The notes beneath the pieces are model-generated. The model did not search any database and was not told the origin of the DNA. It saw only the letters and a program-made list of their open reading frames with translations. Shown one piece after another: positions 25,272 through 33,605 of a stretch of DNA of 64,000 nt. Origin of the DNA: Streptomyces sp. CGMCC 4.7035 (GTDB taxonomy: Bacteria > Actinomycetota > Actinomycetes > Streptomycetales > Streptomycetaceae); contig NZ_CP134053.1 of assembly GCF_031583065.1 (NCBI RefSeq), positions 3,410,001 through 3,474,000 on the forward strand, given 5' to 3'. Within the stretch, counting starts at the first letter, position 1, and every line of letters starts with the position of its first letter. The position numbers and the translations under genes were made by a program.

Positions 25272-25527
25272 ACGGGCCTCGCGGTTGCTTGAAGTGGGTA
25301 TGGGCAACGCGTGTGAGACACCGCAAGGGGGCGACGGTCGCGAGCAGAGGCAAAGGGAAAGCCCCGCACCGGAGGACGGCTCGTACGCCGAGGTCGCACG
25401 CGACGCACACAGACACGGACGGTGTTGTGTGACGCGGTGTCTCAAGACCTCAGACGAGCAACGTCCTTCTCCTATCGACGGCAACAGGACCGCTGTACAC
25501 CGTAGGAGCGGGCCTGGGGGGTGTCAA
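25272..25527 (-). promoter_or_regulatory. Promoter and long leader of the ABC-F gene
   Basis: On the minus strand TTGACA (25527-25522) is followed by a 17-bp spacer and TACGGT (25504-25499), a good sigma-70-like promoter. Transcription would start near 25492, giving a leader of about 220 nt. A GGAGAAGGA ribosome-binding-like site is followed by a very short frame, TTG CTC GTC TGA. The layout suggests translation-dependent attenuation, but I did not find a clear terminator/antiterminator pair by eye. Confidence 0.5.
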
Positions 25528-25651
25528 CGGATTAACGGTGGACGGAAAGCGGCGGCGGCCGTCGCGGCGTACGGCTGACGCCTTCGAAGGCGCACGTACC
25601 TGTCGGATTCCTGCCAGCCACCGCCCCTGGCCGGCTGGTTGGCTTGCCGCC

Positions 25652-26491
25652 ATGACCAACGACAACGTTCTGCGCGAGCAGGCGCTCGCCTTCCGTGCCC
25701 TGCATGTGCCGGGCCGTCCGCTCGTCCTGCCGAACGCCTGGGACACGGCCAGCGCGCGGCTCGTCGAGGAGGCGGGAGCGGCGGCCGTCGCCACCACCAG
25801 CGCCGGGCTCGCCTGGGTGCTGGGCACGGCGGACGGTGACCGGCTGTCCGGCGGCGACGCCCTCGCGGCGGTCGCGCGGATCGCGGACGCGGTGGCCGTA
25901 CCGGTGAGCGCGGACATCGAGACCGGTTACGCGGACGACGCCACGGGTGTCGGCGACACGATCAGGGCGGTGCTCGCGGCGGGCGCCGTCGGCGTGAACA
26001 TCGAGGACGGGCTCTACGGCGACGGCGCCCCGCTCCGTCCGGTCGCCGAGCAGGCCACGCGCATCGCCGTGGCGCGCGAGGCCGCCGACGCGGCCGGGGT
26101 GCCGCTGTTCGTCAACGCCCGCATCGACACGTATCTCCGGGGTGCCGGGGGCCTGGACGACACCCTGGAGCGGGCCGCCGCCTTCCTGGCCGCCGGGGCG
26201 GACGGCGTCTTCGTGCCCGGGGTCGTCGACCCGGTGACCGTGAAGGCGCTCGCAGAAGGCCTCGAGGGTCCGCTGAACGTGCTGGTCGGTCCCGGCGCGC
26301 CCACCGTCGCGGAACTGGCCGCCCTCGGCGTCGCCCGGGTCAGCGCCGGGTCGGCCGTCGCTGAGGCCGTCCACGGGCTGGTCCACCGCGCCGCACGGGA
26401 GCTGCTGGGCGCGGGGACCTACGGGGCACTGGCCGGCGGCCTCGACTACGGGAACCTCAACGGACTGATGAGCGGCCGCCGTCGGCCCTAG
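25652..26491 (+). CDS. Isocitrate lyase/PEP-mutase-family protein
   Basis: A 279-residue TIM-barrel protein of the ICL/PEPM superfamily. It shows LVLPNAWDTASARLVEEAGA (about 23-42), VSADIETGYADD (about 83-94, metal-binding acidic residues), GVNIEDGL (about 111-118) and FVNARIDTYL (about 146-155). The KKCGH-type catalytic loop of isocitrate lyase is absent, so it is more likely a carboxyphosphonoenolpyruvate mutase-, methylisocitrate lyase- or oxaloacetate-hydrolase-like enzyme; the substrate is unknown. The ATG at 25652 follows a weak ribosome site. It is divergent from the ABC-F gene. Confidence 0.85.
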   Translation: MTNDNVLREQALAFRALHVPGRPLVLPNAWDTASARLVEEAGAAAVATTSAGLAWVLGTADGDRLSGGDALAAVARIADAVAVPVSADIETGYADDATGVGDTIRAVLAAGAVGVNIEDGLYGDGAPLRPVAEQATRIAVAREAADAAGVPLFVNARIDTYLRGAGGLDDTLERAAAFLAAGADGVFVPGVVDPVTVKALAEGLEGPLNVLVGPGAPTVAELAALGVARVSAGSAVAEAVHGLVHRAARELLGAGTYGALAGGLDYGNLNGLMSGRRRP

Positions 26492-26521
26492 CCCCCGAAA
26501 CGGCCGCCTTCCGGGATGCGT

Positions 26522-26938
26522 TCAGCACGCGTCCCGCATCAGCTCCGCGAGGTCGTGGTCCAGGTCCACCTGCAAATGCTCCAGGCCGAAGGGCACCAGC
26601 TCCGTGGTCCGCCGCAGGAAAAGCCGGATCTGGCTGGAGTGGACGTGCACCACGGCCGTGCCCTCCGGGGCGTGGAACTCCAGGACGGTGCGGTCGTAGC
26701 CGTACGGCCGCACCCGGACGTCACCATGACCCTGCGGGCCCTCCAGGCCGGCGGAGAGGAGATCACGGGCGAACGTCCAGCAGACGTCCACGCCCTCCAG
26801 GGTGGCCGGGGCCGGGAAGCTCATGCGGACGGCGAACGGGTCGCGCCGGTCGTAGTGGAGCATGGCCGGAATGCTGGGCATCCGCGGTGCGGCGGCGACG
26901 AGACGGGCCTCCACGGGCTGCTCGATGACGGTGGACAA
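26522..26938 (-). CDS. SsgA-like (SALP) cell-division/sporulation protein
   Basis: A 138-residue protein. The family blocks are present: LHYDRRDPFAVRMSF (about 27-41), VCWTFARDLLSAGL (about 52-65), GDVRVRPYG (about 72-80) and a C-terminal LFLRRTTELVPFGLE (about 105-119). SALPs are unique to sporulating actinomycetes and guide septum placement and spore-wall synthesis. The conserved N-terminus (STVIEQPVEARLV) can only start at the TTG at 26938, which has AGGGAGC seven bases upstream; the longer upward extension runs into a repeat array. TTG starts are rare. Confidence 0.87.
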   Translation of the reverse strand: MSTVIEQPVEARLVAAAPRMPSIPAMLHYDRRDPFAVRMSFPAPATLEGVDVCWTFARDLLSAGLEGPQGHGDVRVRPYGYDRTVLEFHAPEGTAVVHVHSSQIRLFLRRTTELVPFGLEHLQVDLDHDLAELMRDAC

Positions 26939-27283
26939 CGCCTTGCTCCCTTGTGACGGCTGGATGGACTCCGGGCGGATGAGGACGCGCAGTTGAAGAG
27001 ACGATGGATTGAGCCAATCCGTGCACATGAGATTCAAGTGACCTCTGTCACCGAGTCCATGCCACTGAGGCGATCCATCGAACGCTCCATGGAGCAGATC
27101 CATGGAGCAGATCCATGGAGCAGATCCATGGAACAGATCCATGGAGCGAGCGATGGAATGATCCATGGAGCGATCCATGCCCCGCGGTCTCCGGGACACA
27201 GGAGAGGACACCGCGCACGGGTGTGCGGTTCCCGGCCGGGGAGATCTGGACGGCACCGGGGGAGTGGGCTAGCTTCGCGCGCC
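26939..27283. other. Divergent gap with a 13-bp repeat array
   Basis: No gene is supported here. The region has unusually low GC content for the window, with CATGG-rich tandem repeats at 27085-27177 and ATTCAAGTGACC-type sequence nearby. It must hold the promoters of the SsgA-like gene (leftward) and the secreted beta-propeller gene (rightward). Confidence 0.65.
27085..27177. repeat. 13-bp tandem repeats ATCCATGGAGCAG
   Basis: Units start at 27085, 27098, 27111 and 27124 with exact 13-bp spacing (first unit CTCCATGGAGCAG, fourth with one change), then degenerate units follow at 27137 and 27161. Each unit contains the palindrome CCATGG. The array lies 147-240 bp upstream of the SsgA-like start, a plausible multi-site operator. 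Confidence 0.8.
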
Positions 27284-28372
27284 ATGACAGGCATGCGGAA
27301 CACGAGACGTACGGGCCGGACGGTGGCCGTGGGACTGTGTGCGGCGGCGCTCGCCGCGCTGACGGCGGCACCCGCGCAGGCACACGGGGGACAGCGGCCG
27401 GCGCCGCACTGGCAACTCAAGGACAGCGGCACGGACGTACGCTTCCGCGGTCTTACGGCGGTCAGCCGGGACACCGCCTGGCTGGCCGGGTCCAAGGGCA
27501 CCGTGCTGCGCACCACCGACGGCGGCGCGCACTGGCGGAACGTCTCCCCGCCGGGCGCCACGGACCTGGAGTTCCGCGACATCGAGGCGTTCGACGCCCG
27601 GCACGCGGTGGTCCTCGCCATCGGCGAGGGCGAGGCCTCCCGGGTATTCCGCACCGACGACGGCGGTGCGACCTGGACCGAGTCGTTCCGCAACACCGAC
27701 GCCAAGGCCTTCTACGACTGCCTCACCTTCTTCGACCGCCGCCACGGCCTCGCCCTGAGCGACCCGGTCGACGGCAGGTTCCGCATCCTCTCCACCAGCG
27801 ACGGCGGCCGATCCTGGACGGTCCTGCCCAGTGCCGGGATGCCGGCCGCCCAGGACGGCGAGGCAGGGTTCGCGGCCAGTGGCCAGTGCCTGGTCGCCTC
27901 CGGGCCGAACGACGTGTGGCTGGCCACGGGCGGTGGCGCACGCGCGCGTGTGCTGCACTCCGCCGACCGCGGACTGACCTGGACGGCCACCGACACGCCG
28001 ATCCCGGCGGGCGATCCGGCGCGCGGCGTCTTCGCGGTGGCCTTCCGCGACCGTACGCACGGCATCGCGGTCGGCGGCGACTACCGGGCCGACCAGCCCT
28101 CCCCGCAGGCGGCGGCGGTGAGCCGGGACGGTGGCCGCACCTGGACGCCCGCCGACCGGCCGCCGCCCGCGTACCGCTCCGGCGTCACCTGGCTCCCGCA
28201 CAGCCGTACGGCCGCGCTCGCCGTCGGCCCCACCGGCACCGACCTCACCACGGACGGCGGCCGCACCTGGAAGACCGTCGACTCGGGTTCCTACGACACC
28301 GTGGACTGCGCCCCCGACCTGGGTTGCTGGGCCTCCGGTGAGAAGGGGCGGGTGGCCCGGCTCGAGCCCTGA
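27284..28372 (+). CDS. Secreted Ycf48/BNR-repeat beta-propeller protein
   Basis: A 362-residue protein with an N-terminal signal peptide (RRTGRTVAVGLCAAALAALTAAPAQA, cut near residue 33). The mature part holds repeated Asp-box-like motifs such as RTTDGGAHWRN, RTDDGGATWTE, STSDGGRSWTV, SADRGLTWTA, SRDGGRTWTP and TTDGGRTWKT, spaced about 45 residues. This pattern fits sialidase/BNR or Ycf48-like beta-propellers. Catalytic sialidase residues are not evident, so a binding or assembly role is more likely. Two candidate starts exist (27284 and 27293). Confidence 0.85.
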   Translation: MTGMRNTRRTGRTVAVGLCAAALAALTAAPAQAHGGQRPAPHWQLKDSGTDVRFRGLTAVSRDTAWLAGSKGTVLRTTDGGAHWRNVSPPGATDLEFRDIEAFDARHAVVLAIGEGEASRVFRTDDGGATWTESFRNTDAKAFYDCLTFFDRRHGLALSDPVDGRFRILSTSDGGRSWTVLPSAGMPAAQDGEAGFAASGQCLVASGPNDVWLATGGGARARVLHSADRGLTWTATDTPIPAGDPARGVFAVAFRDRTHGIAVGGDYRADQPSPQAAAVSRDGGRTWTPADRPPPAYRSGVTWLPHSRTAALAVGPTGTDLTTDGGRTWKTVDSGSYDTVDCAPDLGCWASGEKGRVARLEP

Positions 28373-28434
28373 CGGTGATCCCGGCGAAAACGGGTACTCG
28401 TGGTGTACCGCACCTGGAAGGGAAGTGACCCGGC

Positions 28435-28758
28435 ATGCCACGCGGCTCCAGTTCCAAGCGGGAACGCCAGTACGAGCACATCAAGGAGAGCGCGCGCGAC
28501 CGCGGGGAGAGCGAGAAGCGCGCCAAGGAGATCGCGGCGCGGACCGTGAACAAGGAGCGCGCCCGTTCCGGCGAGTCCAAGAGCGCGAGCCGCACGTCCA
28601 CTCAGGACATGTCGTCCGGCAAGCGGGGAGGACAGCGCTCGGGCAGGGGCTCCGAGGGGCCCACATACGACCAGTTGTACGAGGAGGCCAAGCGGCGCAA
28701 CATCCATGGCCGTTCGGACATGAACAAGAGCGAGCTGAAGCGCGCTCTTGGCAAGTGA
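28435..28758 (+). CDS. Small basic protein with C-terminal Rho-N-like domain
   Basis: A 107-residue very charged protein. The N-terminal half (SSSKRERQYEHIKESARDRG) is basic and helical, as in ChaB/plasmid-stabilisation-like proteins; the C-terminal stretch TYDQLYEEAKRRNIHGRSDM followed by NKSELKRAL matches the Rho N-terminal (SAP-like) fold. Nucleic-acid binding is likely; the biological role is unknown. The ATG at 28435 follows GGAAGGGAAG. Endonuclease V follows 34 bp later in the same direction. Confidence 0.78.
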   Translation: MPRGSSSKRERQYEHIKESARDRGESEKRAKEIAARTVNKERARSGESKSASRTSTQDMSSGKRGGQRSGRGSEGPTYDQLYEEAKRRNIHGRSDMNKSELKRALGK

Positions 28759-28792
28759 GGGCAGGCCGCGGGGCCGTACGCTCGACACCACC

Positions 28793-29482
28793 ATGACGAC
28801 CGTACGCATTCCCGCGGGCTGGCCCGCGACCGAAGAAGCAGCCCGTGCCGCGCAGGACGCGCTGCGCGGCCGGGTGGTTCTCGACGAGCCGGGGCCGCCG
28901 CCCGGAACCGGCCGCGTGACGGGGGTCGACGTCGCCTACGACGACGAGCGCGGTGTGGTCGCGGCGGCGGCCGTCGTGCTGGACGCGGCCACACTCGCTC
29001 CGGTCGCCGAGGCCACCGCCGTCGGCGAGGTCTCCTTCCCGTACGTCCCCGGCCTGCTCGCCTTCCGCGAGATCCCCACGGTCCTTGCCGCCCTGGAGGC
29101 CCTGGACCGCGACCCCGGACTGGTCGTCTGCGACGGCTACGGCCTCGCCCATCCGCGCCGCTTCGGCCTGGCCAGCCACCTCGGCGTCCTCACCGGACTG
29201 CCCACGATCGGCGTGGCGAAGAACCCCTTCACCTTCACCTACGAGGAGCCGGACGCCCCGCGCGGCAGCACGGCTCCCCTTCTCGCGGGCGCCGAGGAAG
29301 TCGGCCGTGCGCTGCGCACCCAAGCGGGCGTCAAGCCGGTGTTCGTCTCCGTGGGACACCGGGTGAGCCTCGGCATTGCCTGCGCCCACACCCTCGCGCT
29401 CGCCCCGAAGTACCGCATCCCAGAGTCGACCCGGCGCGCCGACTCCCTGTGCCGACGGGCCCTCAGGGAGACGGTCGCCTGA
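28793..29482 (+). CDS. nfi: Endonuclease V
   Basis: A 229-residue deoxyinosine-directed endonuclease. Family landmarks are GVDVAYDD (catalytic Asp46), the PYIP-like wedge VSFPYVPGLLAFRE (about 80-93), DGYGLAHPRRFGLASHLG (about 115-132) and GVAKNPF (about 143-149). It nicks the strand 3' to deaminated adenines. The usual DGxG-x-xHPR has Tyr where many homologues have His. The ATG at 28793 lies 34 bp after the previous gene, so they may be cotranscribed. The stop codon opens a 19-bp tandem repeat. Confidence 0.9.
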   Translation: MTTVRIPAGWPATEEAARAAQDALRGRVVLDEPGPPPGTGRVTGVDVAYDDERGVVAAAAVVLDAATLAPVAEATAVGEVSFPYVPGLLAFREIPTVLAALEALDRDPGLVVCDGYGLAHPRRFGLASHLGVLTGLPTIGVAKNPFTFTYEEPDAPRGSTAPLLAGAEEVGRALRTQAGVKPVFVSVGHRVSLGIACAHTLALAPKYRIPESTRRADSLCRRALRETVA

Positions 29483-29630
29483 GCGGGCCCCGACAGACCG
29501 AGCGGGCCCCGACAGACTGAGTGGGCCTGTGCCGGCCGGCAGGCCTGCGCCGGCTGAGCGGGCCTGAGCAGGCCGGTGCGGGTGAGTAGCCCTCCGTCGG
29601 CTGAGTAGGCCCGCGCCTGCTGAGTACGGG
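29480..29630 (+). repeat. 19-bp repeats beginning at the endonuclease V stop codon
   Basis: TGAGCGGGCCCCGACAGAC starts with the stop codon itself (29480). CGAGCGGGCCCCGACAGAC follows directly at 29499. TGAGTGGGCC, TGAGCGGGCC, TGAGCAGGCC, TGAGTAGCC and TGAGTAGGCC variants continue to about 29630. Each unit again begins with TGAG. Confidence 0.7.
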
Positions 29631-29685
29631 AACTGAGTACCCGTACGGATGTGGCGTCGCCGTCATGATCGGCAGGCTGGGGCCC

Positions 29686-29841
29686 ATGACGACGCACCGT
29701 TCTCCCAAGACCGCCGGCCACCCCGCCCCGTCCACCCAGCCCGTCGAGCGCGCCGTGACGGCCGCGCTCCTGCTCTCCGTCATCGCCGGACTGGCCTGGA
29801 TCGTCGGGATGATCTACACCGTCCTGGGGTGGCCGTTCTAG
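29686..29841 (+). CDS. Small single-pass membrane protein (51 aa)
   Basis: The frame from the ATG at 29686 gives MTTHRSPKTAGHPAPSTQPV, then a hydrophobic helix LLLSVIAGLAWIVGMIYTVL (about residues 28-47) ending GWPF. It has an N-terminal polar tail and a C-terminal transmembrane segment. I do not recognise a named family. Codon use is typical of the genome. It converges with the reductase gene, whose stop lies 17 bp beyond. Confidence 0.6.
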   Translation: MTTHRSPKTAGHPAPSTQPVERAVTAALLLSVIAGLAWIVGMIYTVLGWPF

Positions 29842-29857
29842 AGTCCTGCCGGAACCC

Positions 29858-31033
29858 CTACCGGCCGGCCGCCACCCGGAAGGTGATGCCCGCCGCGCGG
29901 AGGCGGTCGATGAGGGCGTCGCCCATCGCCTCCGCCGTCGTGACCTGGCCGGATGTGCGTGGCAGGTCGTCAAGGGCGAGGGACAGGGCCGACTCGGCGA
30001 ACATCTTCGCCGTCTCGTCGTACCCCGGATCGCCGCCCGCCACCTCCGTGAACACGCGCCGCCCGCCACCCTCGCCCACGAACCGCACCGAGAACCAGCT
30101 CCTGGCCCGCTTCTCGGGGCTCGGTCCGTCTCCCGGGCGCATCCGGTCCGACAGCCATCGCCGCGCGGGCGGCACCTGCGCGGCGGCGAACAGCGCCCCC
30201 GCGCCCGCGACGCCGCCCAGGGCGTACGGCAGGGTCTCGACCGCCGCGTAGTGCCGATAGCGGAAGTCGGGCCCGTAGCGTTCCAGCGCCCGTGCCGACC
30301 GGCGCACCACCTGGGCGTCGATGGTGGGCAGCGGCAGCGCCCACGCCCCTACCTCCGAAGCGAACCGCGGCGCGCCCAGCGGTGCCCGCGCCCGGCGCCC
30401 CAACAGGCGTGGCTCGTGGTGTCCGCGCTCCCGGGCCGCGGCCAGCAGACCCGGCCCGCGCGAGAGCTGTCCGAGCGCGGAGGCCAGTGTGCCGCCCGAG
30501 AACATCGCCCGCGAACGGACGAATCCGTCGACCGTCAGGGGGACCCCCTCGGGCAGTTGCCGCACGGTGAAGTACGCCCCCAGGTCGTGCGGGACGGAGT
30601 CGAACCCGCAGGAGTGCACGAGCCGTGCCCCGGTCTCCCGCGCGCGTGCGTCGTGCCGCACGTACATGAGGTCGACGAATTCCGCTTCGCCGGACAGGTC
30701 CAGGTAGTCGGTGCCCTCGTCGGCGCAGGCCGCCACCAGTTCCTCGCCGTACTCCAGGTAGGGCCCGACCGTGGTGGCCAGCACGCGCGCGTGGCGGGCG
30801 AGTTCGCGCAGCGACTCCGGGTCCGCGACATCGGCCTGGAGCACACCGGGTGCGCAGTCGCCGGCGAGACGTTCCCGCAGCCGTTCGAGCCGCTCCACGC
30901 TGCGGCCCGCGATCGCCCAGCGCAGTTCCCCGGGCGCGTGCGCGGCGAGGTACTCCGCGGTGAGCGCACCCACGAAACCCGTGGCCCCGAACAGCACGAT
31001 GTCGTACGCGCGATCCGCTTTCCGCCTGTTCAT
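29858..31033 (-). CDS. Saccharopine dehydrogenase-like / trans-acting enoyl reductase-type protein
   Basis: A 391-residue Rossmann-fold protein with DIVLFGATGFVGALTAEYL (about 10-28), GRSVERLERLRERL (about 43-56) and LATTVGPYLEYGEELVAACADEGTDYLDLSGE (about 84-115). It resembles actinobacterial saccharopine-dehydrogenase-domain proteins, including the mycobacterial trans-acting enoyl reductase (Rv2953) of phthiocerol-lipid synthesis. The true substrate is unknown. The ATG at 31033 starts MNRRKADRAYD. It is divergent from the fatty-acid operon, which supports a role in lipid metabolism. Confidence 0.85.
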   Translation of the reverse strand: MNRRKADRAYDIVLFGATGFVGALTAEYLAAHAPGELRWAIAGRSVERLERLRERLAGDCAPGVLQADVADPESLRELARHARVLATTVGPYLEYGEELVAACADEGTDYLDLSGEAEFVDLMYVRHDARARETGARLVHSCGFDSVPHDLGAYFTVRQLPEGVPLTVDGFVRSRAMFSGGTLASALGQLSRGPGLLAAARERGHHEPRLLGRRARAPLGAPRFASEVGAWALPLPTIDAQVVRRSARALERYGPDFRYRHYAAVETLPYALGGVAGAGALFAAAQVPPARRWLSDRMRPGDGPSPEKRARSWFSVRFVGEGGGRRVFTEVAGGDPGYDETAKMFAESALSLALDDLPRTSGQVTTAEAMGDALIDRLRAAGITFRVAAGR

Positions 31034-31179
31034 GACACCTCTCAGCCCGCGCCGTTGTCGGTGGCCGAGGCTAGCGTGGGGTTCGAGCGGTCGTACCAGG
31101 AGGTCGGCGTGGCACTCCCGGGGATGCCCCGCTGATGCCGTTTCCATGTGATATGAGACGTTTTGGCGCCCGGAATTCG

Positions 31180-31193
31180 ACTAAGCGCTTGCT
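31180..31193. promoter_or_regulatory. KstR2/TetR-like operator before the beta-oxidation operon
   Basis: ACTAAGCGCTTGCT matches the KstR2-type consensus AnCAAGnnCTTGnT at all fixed positions but one. It lies 94 bp before the first gene of the plus-strand operon. A second AT-rich pair of TGTGACA-type repeats (about 31237-31258) lies closer to the start. The regulator is not encoded next to it, unless the MerR gene at 37.1 kb is involved. Confidence 0.5.
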
Positions 31194-31273
31194 CGTTGAG
31201 GTATTGCCCGGACTGCAACACGTTCTTAACATCGCTGATGTCACATCATGTGTGTCACAGAGCTGGGGGCTTG

Positions 31274-32410
31274 ATGGCAGTGGCAAGGACGCCGGGGCGC
31301 GGCCCCCTCGCCGGCGTGCGCGTCGTCGAACTGGCGGGCATCGGGCCCGGCCCCTTCGCGGGGATGGTCCTCGCCGACCTCGGTGCCGACGTGGTCCGCG
31401 TGGACCGGCCGGGCGGCTCGGGGCTCGCGATCAACCCCGAATACGACATCACCAACCGCAACAAGCGCTCGGTGATCGTCGACCTCAAGGCCGAGGACGG
31501 CCCGGCCCGCGTCCTGGACCTGGTGGAACGCGCCGACATCCTCATCGAGGGCTACCGCCCGGGCGTGACCGAACGCCTCGGCGTCGGCCCCGAGTCCTGT
31601 CACGCCCGAAATCCGGGGCTCGTCTACGGCCGGATGACCGGCTGGGGCCAGGAGGGCCCGCTCGCCCCGCGCGCGGGACACGACATCGCGTACATCGCGC
31701 TCACCGGGACCCTCGGCATGATCGGCGACCCGGACGCACCGCCCGCCATCCCCGCCAATCTCGTCGGCGACTACGCGGGCGGCGCGCTCTACCTGGTCGT
31801 CGGAGTCCTCGCCGCGCTGCATCACGCGCGCGCGACGGGCGCCGGGCAGGTCGTGGACGCGGCCATCGTCGACGGCGCCGCACACCTGGCCTCCATGATC
31901 CACGGCATGCTCGCCGCCGGCGGCTGGCAGGACCGCCGCGGCGCCAACCTCCTCGACGGCGGCTGCCCCTTCTACGGCACGTACGAGACGGCCGACGGCC
32001 AGTACATGGCGGTCGGCGCCCTTGAACAGCAGTTCTACGAGGAGTTCGTGGACCTGCTGGGCATCGCGGACCAGGCCCCGGCCCGCAAGGACATCGCCCA
32101 CTGGGGCGACCTGCGTGACACGGTCGCGGCCCGCTTCAAGACGCGGACCCGGGACGAGTGGACCGCGGTCTTCGAGGGCTCCGACGCGTGCGTGGCCCCC
32201 GTCCTCTCGCTCCGCGAGGCCCCGGCGCACCCCCACCTCGCCGCCCGCGGCACCTTCACCGACCACGGCGGCATCACCCAGCCGGCGCCCGCGCCCCGCT
32301 TCTCGGTCACCCACACGTCCGTCCGCAGCGGACCCGCACAACCGGGCGCCGACACCAGGGACGTCGCGCGCGACTGGCACGTACCCGGACTCCTGGAGGA
32401 CGGCGACTGA
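31274..32410 (+). CDS. Family III CoA-transferase / alpha-methylacyl-CoA racemase-like
   Basis: A 378-residue CaiB/BaiF-family protein. The N-terminal GVRVVELAGIGPGPFAGMVLADLGADVVRV (about 14-43) and MTGWGQEGPLAPRAGHDIAY (about 120-139, with the catalytic His/Asp region of racemases) match alpha-methylacyl-CoA racemases (Mcr). It would epimerise 2-methyl branched acyl-CoAs before beta-oxidation, which suits a Streptomyces with branched fatty acids. It is first in a four-gene operon with an acyl-CoA dehydrogenase, thiolase and multifunctional enzyme. The ATG at 31274 was preferred over the TTG three bases upstream. Confidence 0.9.
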   Translation: MAVARTPGRGPLAGVRVVELAGIGPGPFAGMVLADLGADVVRVDRPGGSGLAINPEYDITNRNKRSVIVDLKAEDGPARVLDLVERADILIEGYRPGVTERLGVGPESCHARNPGLVYGRMTGWGQEGPLAPRAGHDIAYIALTGTLGMIGDPDAPPAIPANLVGDYAGGALYLVVGVLAALHHARATGAGQVVDAAIVDGAAHLASMIHGMLAAGGWQDRRGANLLDGGCPFYGTYETADGQYMAVGALEQQFYEEFVDLLGIADQAPARKDIAHWGDLRDTVAARFKTRTRDEWTAVFEGSDACVAPVLSLREAPAHPHLAARGTFTDHGGITQPAPAPRFSVTHTSVRSGPAQPGADTRDVARDWHVPGLLEDGD

Positions 32411-32441
32411 TGGAACCCGCGACCTCCGGAGGTGTGCCCGA

Positions 32442-33584
32442 ATGAAGCGACAGCTCTTCACCGCCGAGCATGAGGCGTTCCGCGAGACCGTGCGCACCTT
32501 CCTCGCCAAGGAGGTGCTGCCCCACTACGAGCGGTGGGAGAAGGACGGCATCGTCTCCCGCGACGCCTGGCTGGCGGCCGGCAGGCAGGGCCTGCTCGGA
32601 CTCGCCGTACCGGAGGAGTACGGGGGCGGCGGTACCCCCGACTTCCGCTACAGCGCCGTACTCGTCGAGGAGTTCACGCGCGCCGGAGCCTCCGGGCTCG
32701 CGCTCGGGCTGCACAACGACATCATCGGGCCGTATCTCACCGGTCTCGCCACCGAGGAGCAGAAGCGGCGCTGGCTGCCCGGCTTCTGCGACGGCTCGAT
32801 CATCACCGCCATCGCCATGACCGAGCCCGGCGCGGGCTCCGACCTCCAGGGCATCACGACCCGCGCCGAGGACAAGGGCGACCACTGGCTGCTCAACGGC
32901 TCCAAGACCTTCATCTCCAACGGGATCCTCGCCGACCTGGTGATCGTGGTCGCCCGGACCACCCCCGAGGGCGGGGCGCACGGGCTCTCGTTGCTCGTCG
33001 TCGAGCGCGGCATGGCGGGGTTCGAACGCGGCCGCAACCTCGACAAGATCGGCCAGAAGGCACAGGACACGGCCGAGTTGTTCTTCCGCGACGTGCGGGT
33101 CCCCAAGGAGAACCTCCTCGGCGACCTCCATGGCGCCTTCGGGCACCTGATGACGAACCTCGCGCAGGAGCGGCTGAACATCGCCGTCGCCGGGATCGCC
33201 GCCGCCGAGCACCTGCTGGAGATCACCACCGAGTACGTCAAGGAGCGTGAGGCCTTCGGACGGCCGCTCGCCAGGCTCCAGCACATCCGCTTCGAGATGG
33301 CCGAGATGGCCACCGAGTGCGCCGTCACCCGCGCGTTCCTCGACCGCTGCATAGCCGACCACGCCGACGGCGAACTCGACGCCGTGCACGCGTCCATGGC
33401 CAAGTGGTGGGCGACCGAGCTGCAGAAGCGGGTCGCGGACCGCTGTCTGCAACTGCACGGCGGCTACGGCTACATGACGGAGTACCGCGTCGCCAGGGCC
33501 TTCACCGACGGCCGCATCCAGACCATCTACGGCGGGACCACCGAGATCATGAAAGAGATCATCGGTCGTTCCCTGCTCGGCTGA
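32442..33584 (+). CDS. Acyl-CoA dehydrogenase
   Basis: A 380-residue flavoenzyme. The family signatures are [16 protein letters not shown] (about 124-139) and the C-terminal [34 protein letters not shown] (about 334-367). The catalytic base position falls in the YGGTTE block, as in short/medium-chain enzymes. It oxidises acyl-CoA to 2-enoyl-CoA with FAD and electron-transfer flavoprotein. The ATG at 32442 follows CCGGAGGTG. The gap to the upstream gene is 31 bp, so the genes form one operon. Confidence 0.93.
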   Translation: MKRQLFTAEHEAFRETVRTFLAKEVLPHYERWEKDGIVSRDAWLAAGRQGLLGLAVPEEYGGGGTPDFRYSAVLVEEFTRAGASGLALGLHNDIIGPYLTGLATEEQKRRWLPGFCDGSIITAIAMTEPGAGSDLQGITTRAEDKGDHWLLNGSKTFISNGILADLVIVVARTTPEGGAHGLSLLVVERGMAGFERGRNLDKIGQKAQDTAELFFRDVRVPKENLLGDLHGAFGHLMTNLAQERLNIAVAGIAAAEHLLEITTEYVKEREAFGRPLARLQHIRFEMAEMATECAVTRAFLDRCIADHADGELDAVHASMAKWWATELQKRVADRCLQLHGGYGYMTEYRVARAFTDGRIQTIYGGTTEIMKEIIGRSLLG

Positions 33585-33605
33585 CCCTCCCCGAAAGGCT
33601 TACCA

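Noticed and set aside
27085..27177. CRISPR-like array.
   Set aside because: The 13-bp units are directly tandem with no spacers and no cas genes are near.
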